A model generated the notes under the pieces. The model did not search any database, had not been told where the DNA came from, and saw only the letters and a program-made list of their open reading frames with translations. Shown one piece after another: positions 54,572 to 62,145 of a DNA stretch of 64,000 nucleotides. The position numbers and the translations under genes are program-made. The stretch's first letter is position 1. Every line of letters starts with the position of its first letter. The stretch is from assembly GCA_026708115.1 (NCBI GenBank), contig JAPOVL010000015.1, positions 45,556-109,555 on the forward strand. Reading direction: 5' to 3'. This stretch comes from Chloroflexota bacterium. Its GTDB lineage: Bacteria > Chloroflexota > Anaerolineae > Aggregatilineales > Phototrophicaceae.

Positions 54572-55755
54572 CTGAGGACATGACAGGTTTGGAGGGCAAA
54601 TTAAGCGCGGTGATACGTATTTTGTGTAATGATTCATCAGTACCCCATCCAGCCGACCAAGGAAAGACGGTGATACTGATGAATCTGAAATCATTTTACC
54701 CATGGCTAGGTATCATTTCGAGCCATTTCCCGAGTTTTACTGTCTGGCAGCATAAACGTTTAGCCATTGCGAGCCTTGGTATCCTTCTCGCCGAGCACTG
54801 CCATCTGACAAAGATCGCCCGCGTGCTGTCAAGAAAGGACTATGCCACAATAGAGCGGCGACTGCATCGCCTGCTTGCCGATGACAAGTGGACAGCGGCG
54901 CGCTTTTCGCGAGATTGGATTCCTTGGGTAGCCAATTGTCTTGCCATGAAAAAGCTAGATTTATTGGTGGATGAGACAAGCCTGAGCGATCGTTTCCGCA
55001 TCATGATGATAGGCGCAGCTACCCGGCTAACAGCAGGGCGGATTATCGTGAGGGAGGGCAAGTGAAAATGATCACTGCCATGCTGAAGCAAATCAAAGCC
55101 GCCCTGCCCGATGACCGCCCAGTTTTGCTGATGGCTGATCGGGGCATCGGTAACTCTCCGGCGCTGTGCCGAGCTGTAGAGGTCTTAGGCTGGCACTATC
55201 TATTCCGCATTCCGAATACGGTCAAGATCATAACGGCAAGGGGAGCGCTCTTTCCCTGCCAAGAAATCAAAAAAGGCGGTCGCTGGGCTGCTAGTGGCAT
55301 CGTTTTCATCACAAAGGGTCAAATTTTGGCGCATATCCGCGCGATTTGGGAGAAGGACTGCACCGAGCCTTGGATCTTGGTCACGAATGATGCCAGCCTA
55401 ACTGGGCGAGCATATTCCAAGCGCAACTGGCAGGAGCAAGGCTTCCGCGATCTCAAGAGCGGCGGCTGGCAATTACAGCAATGCCGACTGCGTTCGGAAG
55501 CAAAGCTGGCACGATTCCTGGCAGTATTGGCGCTCGCCCAAGCAGTGGCATTGGCGCTCGGCGGCTTGGCAGTGTTGGCCGGCAAAGCGCGCCGGCTGAT
55601 ACGAAAGAAAAATGGCGCGTTTCGACGTCCATTGAGCCTGTTCAAAGAAGGCATCCGCTACATGAACCGCTACATTCTATATCGGGAAGACATACAGCAG
55701 TTCTTGGAACCGTTCATACACAAAAGATGACTTATCAAACCTGTCATGTCCTCAG
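54572..55755 (+). mobile_element. IS4-family insertion sequence, 1184 bp
   Basis: It is bounded by perfect 20-bp inverted repeats, CTGAGGACATGACAGGTTTG (54572-54591) and its complement (55736-55755), and by identical 10-bp target duplications ACTGGATTAG. It encodes one DDE transposase, which is now split. The identical duplications and perfect ends suggest a recent insertion. It landed at the 3' end of the small membrane gene at 55762-56073, and the right-hand duplication (55756-55765) contains that gene's stop codon. Confidence 0.93.
54679..55730 (+). pseudogene. IS4-family transposase, split by an internal out-of-frame deletion
   Basis: The first part runs from ATG 54679 (MNLKSFYPWLGIISSHFPSF) to 55065 and includes the first catalytic Asp (LLVDETSLSDRF). 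The second part is open in another frame from about 55035 to 55730 and has the second Asp (LLMADRGIGN) and the IS4 signature Y-x2-R-x3-E-x6-K (YSKRNWQEQGFRDLKSGGW). At the junction (55016-55030) frame one reads GAATRLTAG, whereas the other frame reads YPANSRADYREGGQVKMI without a break. The conserved G-R-A-x-P-L-x-W stretch usually found between them is missing. So a deletion of roughly 35-40 bases, not a multiple of three, is likely. Restart at GTG 55062 could give a C-terminal piece. Confidence 0.85.
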
Positions 55756-55765
55756 ACTGGATTAG
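55756..55765 (+). repeat. 10-bp target site duplication, right of the IS4-type element
   Basis: ACTGGATTAG. On the minus strand it includes the TAA stop of the gene at 55762-56073. Confidence 0.9.
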
Positions 55766-56073
55766 GGGATAAAGCCAAACCAGCGACAGAAGTTAGTTGC
55801 GTGCTCGGCGCAACTGGCGGGAGCGTTCAAATACAGGAATACCAGCCCCGAACATCCAAGTAGCCCCACAAGGAGCAGCACACAGCCACACCAGGCTACC
55901 GGACCGCCTTGAAGTATCTCCACAACGATCTCAGTCAAGCCGACGATCACATCGAAGAACCCGCTTACAGCTTGCAAGACGAAGCCGATGACAATTAATA
56001 CCAGGCATAGCAGCGCGCAACCGACCCCAATATATGGCAGTAGACTCGGATCAATGTTCGGAAGGAATTCCAT
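55762..56073 (-). CDS. Small two-to-three-segment membrane protein
   Basis: 103 residues. Hydrophobic segments: YIGVGCALLCLVLIVIGFVL, then FFDVIVGLTEIVVEIL and GCVLLLVGLLGCSGLVFLYL. It has several Cys (CALLC, WCGC, SCAEH). No family was recognised. The stop codon is inside the IS4 target duplication, so the insertion falls just at the stop and probably leaves the protein complete. The gene at 56094-56558 precedes it by 20 bases on the same strand. Confidence 0.65.
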   Translation of the reverse strand: MEFLPNIDPSLLPYIGVGCALLCLVLIVIGFVLQAVSGFFDVIVGLTEIVVEILQGGPVAWCGCVLLLVGLLGCSGLVFLYLNAPASCAEHATNFCRWFGFIP

Positions 56074-56093
56074 CCTTCGTTCCCCATGTTTGC

Positions 56094-56558
56094 CTATTCT
56101 GTCGTCGTACAGCTATTTCCGTACGATTGATCCCACGCCCAGGCTGATTCTTCATCTGCCCGCCCATAGCATTCACAATACGTAACGTCCTGGTTGCCGC
56201 CTTGCGATTCCCAAAGTACAAATCGCACCTTTGTCTCCACACATTTCGACAGGTTGTCAGCATTTGGATTAAAGACTGACGAAGTTTCAATGCGCAGTCC
56301 GCGATCATCCATTTCACTGATTAAGGAAATCAGCAGACGCGGCTGTGAATGCGGATCAGGTACACTGTCGTGCCAGATTCGTATTTCGCCGTTGACCGCC
56401 AAATAAAATAGCGCGCATGGCATCAGCAAGAGCATAAACCAAAGCGGCACAAGAAGTCCACATCCGACACGCCGCAACCGCCTGGTCCTTTTGCGACCAT
56501 CTTCTTGCTGCCCATCAGCTTCCGCATGTGAAAGCGATGCCAGCATCGGTTCAGACAT
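56094..56558 (-). CDS. Hypothetical protein with one membrane segment
   Basis: 154 residues. A basic cytoplasmic N-terminus (RKRTRRLRRVG), one TM segment (GLLVPLWFMLLLMPCALFYL), then an exported domain of about 95 residues with three Cys (DNLSKCVETK, VTYCECYG, YGNSC near the end). No family was recognised. It is upstream of the small membrane protein and likely co-transcribed with it. Confidence 0.6.
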   Translation of the reverse strand: MSEPMLASLSHAEADGQQEDGRKRTRRLRRVGCGLLVPLWFMLLLMPCALFYLAVNGEIRIWHDSVPDPHSQPRLLISLISEMDDRGLRIETSSVFNPNADNLSKCVETKVRFVLWESQGGNQDVTYCECYGRADEESAWAWDQSYGNSCTTTE

Positions 56559-56700
56559 TGAGGTAATCCCGTTACTCGCTACTTCCTGGCATTTTCGCGA
56601 ATGAACCTGTGCTTACTTTTGTCAAGCAGGCTCTATGAGATCTATTCTAACACCTGTTCGCGACCTCCTGCTCCCATCCATTGACCGCCAAATCCGACGC

Positions 56701-57188
56701 TGTAAAGCTTGTACGCTACTAAATATCATACGCAGAAATAACTTGCACAGTGCCAAAACAATACAAAAAGCGGTCGATCCTTGTGCAAGACAACAGAATA
56801 CAACGATATACGGAATAGTTAGCTCCCCTTCCCTCCTTGTGGGGGAAGGGGCCGGGGGATGAGCCTTGTAAGGCTCATCCGCTACTGAAAATCATACACA
56901 TAGACAACGGAAACATTACCGAAACAATACAAAATGGGAACCGATCCTTGCGAAAATCAACAAATTATAACGATATCCGTCAAGCTTAGCTCCCCCTCTC
57001 CCCTTGTGGGAGAGGGGGCCGGGGGGTGAGGGGTGAAAAAGCGCGTCAGCGTGATCCAATACCAATCAAGCCTTGCAGGGGCGACCGGCGGTCAGTGTCC
57101 ACGCGACCAATCTGGTCGCCCGAAAAACACCGAAAAAGTCCAGATTTTGCAGCGATTTCTTGCCCGATGAAAACTGTCCTGTCGTCAG
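56701..57188 (+). repeat. Truncated, partly duplicated family B element
   Basis: Two head-to-tail copies of the family B middle module are seen (about 56701-56862 and 56866-57070; both contain AAAACAATACAAAA- or GAAACAATACAAAA-like words and CTTGTGGG hairpins: CCCCTTCCCTCCTTGTGG, GGGAAGGGG; CCCCTCTCCCCTTGTGGG, AGAGGGG). They are followed by the tail (57118-57170) and the right terminus, reverse-complemented CTGACGACAGGACAGTTTT (57170-57188). The left terminus and target duplication are not found. The remaining bases of the 804-base gap (56559-56700, 57189-57362) show nothing recognisable. Confidence 0.65.
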
Positions 57189-57362
57189 CCGTTGAGCGGG
57201 GGACTGAGGGGGGCACAGGGCCGGGGCTGAGGGCTGCAAAAACCGCCGCAAACAACTCATTGCCGGACAAGCCTTATACCACTGGCACATACGAAAAGGC
57301 CGTGCTTTCCGCCAGGCTAAGGAACAATCTTGGGCGCCGCAGACCTCTATAGAGCAGCCATT

Positions 57363-57881
57363 TCACTCCGACTCGATGAATCGCAATCTTATCTTATCTT
57401 CCTCACCGTAGCCGACATGCGCATACAGGGGGCCCTGCCTGTCTGGCAAGTCAAAAATGCGCGGGAGCAACTGCGGAAGGTCCTCGACCAGATCATAGTC
57501 CAGTACTTTGTCGATTTGTATCCATTCCAGTGTGCCTTCCGGATCGTCCGGCTTTAGGTCTCGACTGTCGCTAATCGCTGTAAAAATAAAAAGCAGGATG
57601 CCACTGGCTTCGCCAGCATCAATGTTATGTATGCTGCACAAACGAAGCGAATGTACGATCAGACCCGATTCTTCTTCTATCTCTCGCAGCGCGCTGCTGC
57701 GGACGTCTTCGTCACGTTCGACATGACCGCCCAAGCCGTTGTATTGATTTGGGAAAACGCGTTTGCCGGCATCTCGCTTCAACATCAACACATCATCGCC
57801 GTTTATGACAAAAGACAAGGTTCGTGGCATCGTCAGCCAACGGTGCTGGGTCGCGTCCGCGCCCTGTTGCCTGGCTCCCAT
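57363..57881 (-). CDS. Nudix hydrolase
   Basis: 172 residues from ATG 57881. The Nudix box is complete: GGHVERDEDVRSSALREIEE followed by ESGL, fitting G-x5-E-x7-R-E-U-x-E-E-x-G-U. It hydrolyses a nucleoside diphosphate linked to some group; MutT-like or 8-oxo-dGTPase (MTH1-like, NGLGGHVERDE) activity is plausible. GAGGGGG lies eight bases upstream of ATG 57881; later ATG 57830 (MPRTLSFVING) could also serve. It diverges from the serine-kinase-like gene at 57971. Confidence 0.88.
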   Translation of the reverse strand: MGARQQGADATQHRWLTMPRTLSFVINGDDVLMLKRDAGKRVFPNQYNGLGGHVERDEDVRSSALREIEEESGLIVHSLRLCSIHNIDAGEASGILLFIFTAISDSRDLKPDDPEGTLEWIQIDKVLDYDLVEDLPQLLPRIFDLPDRQGPLYAHVGYGEEDKIRLRFIESE

Positions 57882-57970
57882 CTCTAGCCCCCTCATAGAA
57901 ACGATTTTGGCACAATTGCCGTCAAGATTTCTTCGTGATAATCTATTGGGATATTGTACAAGGGAACGGC

Positions 57971-58789
57971 ATGAAGACGAATCCACTAAGTTCTCCGCCG
58001 CCAGATTTGCGGATCGTCAACATTGATGACGTCTTGCCGCACGAAAAGAGCGACATGCAGCGATCACAGCCCTTGATTTCGCGCTTGCGGCAGGCTGAGC
58101 ACTTCACGAATCCGCCCGTTGTTGCCGCCCTCGGTAACGGCAAATATGTTCTGATGGACGGCGCCAATCGACATAGCTCGCTCAAATGTCTGGATTATGA
58201 ACATATCTTGATTCAGGTCGTCGACTATGAATCGCAATTCATTGAGTTGGGTGTATGGCAACACATCGTATCAGATTGGGAGACGGGCGAGTTCGTCAGC
58301 CAGCTGAAAGCCATCTGCGACACAGAAATCCGAGACGGCTGGGATTCAAGCGCAGTTGTGCAAGTTCTGTTACACGAAGGACCGGTCTACGGCATCCATG
58401 CTAGCGCGGACAATCTCTTCAAGAGGAACGCCACATTGCGCCGGGTCGTTGAGTCATATCATCGCCATGCGACCCTTTACCGCAGTCCCTTGACCGATCC
58501 CCATCAGATCTGGTCCCTCTATCCGTGCGCGATCGCACTGGTAATGTTCCCCGGTTACGAGCCCCAAGATATTATTGACGCGGCGACGAAAGAAGCTTTC
58601 TTGCCCCCAGGCGTAAGCCGCCATATCATCCACGGGCGGGCGCTTAAGCTCAATTATCCCATGCGCAAACTGCGCGAGGAAAGCCCGCTGGAAGAAAAAA
58701 ACCGGGAGTTGAAGCAATGGCTGCAACGAAAGCTAGCCGAGCGCAGCGTGCGCTATTATGCCGAAGCGACCTATCAATTCGACGAGTGA
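57971..58789 (+). CDS. ParB/SerK (SbnI-like) domain protein, possible free-serine kinase
   Basis: 272 residues. The N-terminal ~90 form a ParB/sulfiredoxin-type domain (NIDDVLPHEKSDMQRSQPLI, then KYVLMDGANRHSSLKCLDYE and ILIQVVDY). The arrangement V-L-M-D-G-A-N-R plus V-Q-V-V-D-Y resembles SbnI and SerK, which phosphorylate free L-serine to O-phosphoserine, more than chromosome-segregation ParB, whose helix-turn-helix part is absent. The C-terminal half is unassigned. AGGGAA lies upstream of ATG 57971. It begins a tight four-gene row with the ACT, unknown and JAMM genes. The kinase role is inference. Confidence 0.65.
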   Translation: MKTNPLSSPPPDLRIVNIDDVLPHEKSDMQRSQPLISRLRQAEHFTNPPVVAALGNGKYVLMDGANRHSSLKCLDYEHILIQVVDYESQFIELGVWQHIVSDWETGEFVSQLKAICDTEIRDGWDSSAVVQVLLHEGPVYGIHASADNLFKRNATLRRVVESYHRHATLYRSPLTDPHQIWSLYPCAIALVMFPGYEPQDIIDAATKEAFLPPGVSRHIIHGRALKLNYPMRKLREESPLEEKNRELKQWLQRKLAERSVRYYAEATYQFDE

Positions 58790-58795
58790 CGTTCA

Positions 58796-59236
58796 ATGTC
58801 TCAAACGGTTGATGAAATACTGAGTAGCTGTGAGTTCCGCAGCGACGAGTCGGACTATCGTTTGTTGAAGCTGCCGGCCAACGGCATTATCCTCGCGGCC
58901 GGTATCGTCGCCGAAGCGAGCCTACCCTTTTCGGCTATGCTTGCGGACCAGGATGAAGTGACCTTGCTCTTGCCAGATGATGTCTGTCAGGAATTCCAGG
59001 GCCGGCTGAAAGTGGCGACGATGAGCGAAGTTGTATATCGGCTTATCACCATAGAAGCGATTCTGGAGCCGGATTTGGTAGGGCTAATCGCGAGAGTCAG
59101 TCGCGCGCTCGCCGAGTCAGGGATTCCGGTTCTGGTCTGCGCCGCATACTCTCGGGATCATATCTTTGTACCAGTTGACTGTTTCGACAAAGCGCTCGCC
59201 GCCTTGAGGTCCTTGCAAGAATCAATGCGACAATAA
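58796..59236 (+). CDS. ACT-domain protein (CASTOR-like pair of ACT modules)
   Basis: 146 residues. The C-terminal half is a recognisable ACT-type fold: YRLITIEAILEPDLVGLIAR, then ALAESGIPVLVCAAYSRDHI and FVPVDCFDKALAALRSL. The N-terminal half looks like a second module (YRLLKLPANGIILAAGIVAE). Such small two-module proteins bind amino acids. It starts six bases after the kinase-like gene, so it may sense serine, cysteine or a related amino acid for it. Confidence 0.75.
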   Translation: MSQTVDEILSSCEFRSDESDYRLLKLPANGIILAAGIVAEASLPFSAMLADQDEVTLLLPDDVCQEFQGRLKVATMSEVVYRLITIEAILEPDLVGLIARVSRALAESGIPVLVCAAYSRDHIFVPVDCFDKALAALRSLQESMRQ

Positions 59237-59248
59237 GAAGGTCACGAT

Positions 59249-59611
59249 ATGGAGATCCATCTTTTCAACGATGCCAACTTGGTGCCACAGCCCAAAGACA
59301 AGATCCGAATCGAGGCCTTTAGCGCCAGTCCTTATCCCGATGGATTTCGCGTGAAGGTAAACCTAAAGCTCACGCCCTTTCAAGAACGACCCAATCTGGT
59401 ACTTGCCGCCCACCGCGACGATGGCCTTCAGGTGAGCGACCTGGACATCATTGCCACAATGCACTACGAAAACGAATTCACGATGCACATTCGTGGCCTG
59501 GATAGTCCTGCAGGGTCCTACACCATGACCGCAGAACTCTATTACGAGACGCGCGACCCACCGCAGGACAAGTCTCAGATTAGGTTTGAGATTCCGTCGA
59601 AAGAGCCATGA
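59249..59611 (+). CDS. Hypothetical protein, probable beta-sandwich
   Basis: 120 residues, strand-rich: KIRIEAFSASPYPDGFRVKV, then NLKLTPFQERPNLVLAAHRD and MTAELYYETRDPPQDKSQIR. No signal peptide and no recognised family. It ends in SKEP with the stop two bases before the JAMM gene start. Its place between the ACT and JAMM genes suggests a shared function, such as a substrate or adaptor of the JAMM peptidase; there is no C-terminal Gly-Gly tail, so it is not an obvious ubiquitin-like substrate. Confidence 0.65.
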   Translation: MEIHLFNDANLVPQPKDKIRIEAFSASPYPDGFRVKVNLKLTPFQERPNLVLAAHRDDGLQVSDLDIIATMHYENEFTMHIRGLDSPAGSYTMTAELYYETRDPPQDKSQIRFEIPSKEP

Positions 59612-59612
59612 T

Positions 59613-60161
59613 ATGGCGATTCGTATTCCTCAAAGGGTCGCGAGGATAATTGTGGACGATGCCAGAGCGCGGGTCCCGAATGAGGCCTGTGGATTGATCG
59701 CTGGAGACGGCAAAACAATTCAGAGCGCGATCCCCCTCTCCAATGCCGCGCCAAGTAAACGGTCGAGCTTCACTTTCGAGCCCAACGAGCAATTGGGCGC
59801 TCTCAAGCGCCTCGATGCTGGAAACCTTGTCTGGATGGGAGTTTACCATTCGCACCCCAATTCGGCAGCCATCCCGTCGAGCGCGGATTTAGAAGGAGCC
59901 TGCGATCATGGCCTGCTGCAACTAATCGTATCGCTCCAGAAGAGCAAACCGGAACTCCAGCTTTGGCGAATAGGCGCATCGGGCGTCGCGCCGCTCGAGC
60001 TGATCTTTGACACACAGACCGACGCGGGATATGACGAGACTGCCCTGTCACAGCAGCAACGCGCTGCCATCTTAGCGGCAGCTATCATCAGCATGATGCT
60101 GATGATAGCGATATCGTTCGCTTTATTGCCGCCCGCCCCTGAAATCACGCCCTTCCCCTGA
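59613..60161 (+). CDS. JAMM/MPN+ metalloprotease with C-terminal membrane anchor
   Basis: 182 residues. The JAMM zinc site is complete: catalytic Glu in EACGLIAGDG near residue 27, and H-x-H-x7-S-x2-D in YHSHPNSAAIPSSADLEGA near 78-96. A membrane segment closes the protein (AAIISMMLMIAISFALL), so the peptidase domain should face the cytoplasm. Bacterial JAMM enzymes remove C-terminal additions from ubiquitin-like sulfur carriers (Mec-type, CysO-Cys) or act with E1-like systems. ATG 59613 is one base after the upstream stop. Nearby sulfur genes (mnmA, cysteine desulfurase) make a sulfur-linked role likely but unproved. Confidence 0.85.
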   Translation: MAIRIPQRVARIIVDDARARVPNEACGLIAGDGKTIQSAIPLSNAAPSKRSSFTFEPNEQLGALKRLDAGNLVWMGVYHSHPNSAAIPSSADLEGACDHGLLQLIVSLQKSKPELQLWRIGASGVAPLELIFDTQTDAGYDETALSQQQRAAILAAAIISMMLMIAISFALLPPAPEITPFP

Positions 60162-60177
60162 TTAGGCGAAAGCATTG

Positions 60178-61023
60178 ATGTTTCTGGAATCCTGCGCAGT
60201 CGCAATCACAGGAGTCTTGGCGGGCGGCCTGATAAACATGCTCGCTGACGCCCTGCCCTCACGCCAACCCCTGCGGATCCCGCAATACACTGACGGCAGA
60301 CGTCGCCCAAGGCTTGCCTGGCTCGGGATCGGCGCGTTCTTGTTCAACTTGCGCAGCCTGCCGGAGCCTAAACCGAGCGGAGACGAGCTTAGCCCCGGAA
60401 GTCCACCAAGCGGACCTGGCGGCGCTTTGCTCAGTTGGCGCTACCCGCTGACGGAAATAGCCACCGCGCTGCTCTTGCTACTCTTTTACGCCGATACTCG
60501 AGATGAAGCCGCGTTACTGTCAACAGCGACTCTCGTCAAGTTCGCGTATGCCGCGATCTTTGTGTTGATCGCAGTAATTGACCTGGAACACAGGCGCATT
60601 CCCTTCGCTGTCGCGCTTCCACTGGGCGCGCTGGCCTTGATTGACGCCGCTTTGATTCCCGTCAGCGAGCCGGGATTGCTTGCGGCCGCAATCGGCGGCT
60701 TGGTTGGATTCGCCCTCTTTTATGTTGCTTATCTGGGCGGTGTCGCGTTCGCGCGCATTGTGAGCCGCAAGCGCGGCAAGCCGCTTGAGGGCGGCGCCTT
60801 GGGCTTTGGCGATGTGGTTCTGATGGCCGCAGTAGGACTCATTCTCGGATTTCCGAGCATCGTTCTGGCGATCACGTTTTCAGTGTTCGCGGGCGCGGCA
60901 GGCGCCATCGCCGTCATATTGGCGCGGACAATGCAGGCGGGCAGCTATCGGCCTTTTGCCCGGGTGCCGTACGGACCGTATATTGTCGGCAGCGCAGTTG
61001 CTGTGATGTTAATTGGACATTAG
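60178..61023 (+). CDS. Prepilin peptidase-like A24 aspartic protease without the N-terminal zinc motif
   Basis: 281 residues, about seven or eight membrane segments. The two catalytic Asp motifs of the type IV prepilin peptidase family are visible: FVLIAVIDLEHRRIPFAV, and GGALGFGDVVLMAAVGL (G-x-G-D as GFGD). The N-terminal region, which in classic PilD methylates pilins and holds two C-x2-C pairs, has no Cys pair here (QPLRIPQYTDGRRRPRLAWL instead) and a Pro/Gly-rich insert (~70-88). It should cleave prepilin-like signal peptides. No pilin gene is in the window. ATG 60178; it overlaps the converging mnmA by 15 bases. Confidence 0.88.
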   Translation: MFLESCAVAITGVLAGGLINMLADALPSRQPLRIPQYTDGRRRPRLAWLGIGAFLFNLRSLPEPKPSGDELSPGSPPSGPGGALLSWRYPLTEIATALLLLLFYADTRDEAALLSTATLVKFAYAAIFVLIAVIDLEHRRIPFAVALPLGALALIDAALIPVSEPGLLAAAIGGLVGFALFYVAYLGGVAFARIVSRKRGKPLEGGALGFGDVVLMAAVGLILGFPSIVLAITFSVFAGAAGAIAVILARTMQAGSYRPFARVPYGPYIVGSAVAVMLIGH

Positions 61024-62145
61024 CTCGTTTTCAGGCTGTCCCTGAGCTTGCTCCATGTCTTCAAACTTGCAAATCACGCCGCCGCCCAGGCAGAGGTCCC
61101 CGTCATAAATGACAGCCCCCTGCCCCGGTGTAATATCACGCTGCGGAAGATCGAAACGTAGGTATATTTTGTCCTCGCCTATCGGCTCTACGGTGGCTGG
61201 CTGCGCGCGGGCTTGGTAGCGGATCTTTACCCCGGCGCGGAAGGGCTGCGCTGGACATTGACCGCTGACCCAGTTTAGCGAATCCGCGAGCAAGTCATGT
61301 CGGCCAAGCTCATCGCCGGTACCGACCACGAGCGAATTATCAGCGGGATTCATTTCCAAGACGTACAAGGGCACGTGATAGGACAGGCCGAGCCCCCGGC
61401 GCTGCCCGATTGTGTAATTGGACAATCCCTGATGCTGCCCCAAGAGCTCGCCGTTTTTGCGCAGGATTGGTCCGGGTTGCATGAGATCGGGCGCATGCAG
61501 GCGCAGGAAATCACGATAGTCCTTGCCCCCCAAAAAACACAGATCCTGGCTATCCTGCTTGCCTTCTACGTTCAACCCGAATTTCTTCGCCAGGGCGCGC
61601 ACCTCTTGTTTAGTGAACTCGCCAACGGGGAACATCGTCCGAGCCAGTTGCGATTGTCCCATCACGCTCAAGACATAGCTCTGGTCCTTTTCGATGTCCA
61701 GGCCGCTGCGCAAGCGGTATGTCCCGGAGCTGTCTTGGTCAATGCGGGCGTAATGGCCGGTCGCGAGATAGTCGGCATCCAGCGCCAGGGCATTCTTGAG
61801 CAGCCAGTCGAAACGGATATGCCGGTTGCACTGCAAACAGGGATTGGGCGTGAAGCCGTCGCGGTGCTGGTCGATGAAGTATTGAACGACCGTGTTGCGA
61901 AAGACATCCTTGGTATCCAGCACATAAAAGGGAATGGCGAGCTGGTCGGCTATTCTGCGGGCGTCGGACATTTGCTCCGGCGTACAACAGCGATTATGCG
62001 CTGGGCCTCCCAGCGCCTCGTCCGACCACAGGCGCATCATCATGCCGACGACATCGTATCCGCGCTCGACCAGCAATGCCGCAGCCACGGAGCTATCGAC
62101 GCCGCCGCTCATCGCGACGACAACCCGCGAATCAATCTCGCTCAT
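61009..62145 (-). CDS. mnmA: tRNA-specific 2-thiouridylase
   Basis: 378 residues. PP-loop VVVAMSGGVDSSVAAALLVE for ATP; catalytic Cys in NPCLQCNRHIRFDWLL; second Cys in GKQDSQDLCFLGGKDYRDFL; LATGHYARI; GLSNYTIGQRRGLGL for tRNA contact. It makes 2-thiouridine at position 34 of certain tRNAs, taking sulfur from a cysteine desulfurase, which is encoded immediately upstream. The ATG at 62145 overlaps the desulfurase stop by four bases (ATGA), so they are coupled. Confidence 0.96.
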   Translation of the reverse strand: MSEIDSRVVVAMSGGVDSSVAAALLVERGYDVVGMMMRLWSDEALGGPAHNRCCTPEQMSDARRIADQLAIPFYVLDTKDVFRNTVVQYFIDQHRDGFTPNPCLQCNRHIRFDWLLKNALALDADYLATGHYARIDQDSSGTYRLRSGLDIEKDQSYVLSVMGQSQLARTMFPVGEFTKQEVRALAKKFGLNVEGKQDSQDLCFLGGKDYRDFLRLHAPDLMQPGPILRKNGELLGQHQGLSNYTIGQRRGLGLSYHVPLYVLEMNPADNSLVVGTGDELGRHDLLADSLNWVSGQCPAQPFRAGVKIRYQARAQPATVEPIGEDKIYLRFDLPQRDITPGQGAVIYDGDLCLGGGVICKFEDMEQAQGQPENELMSN

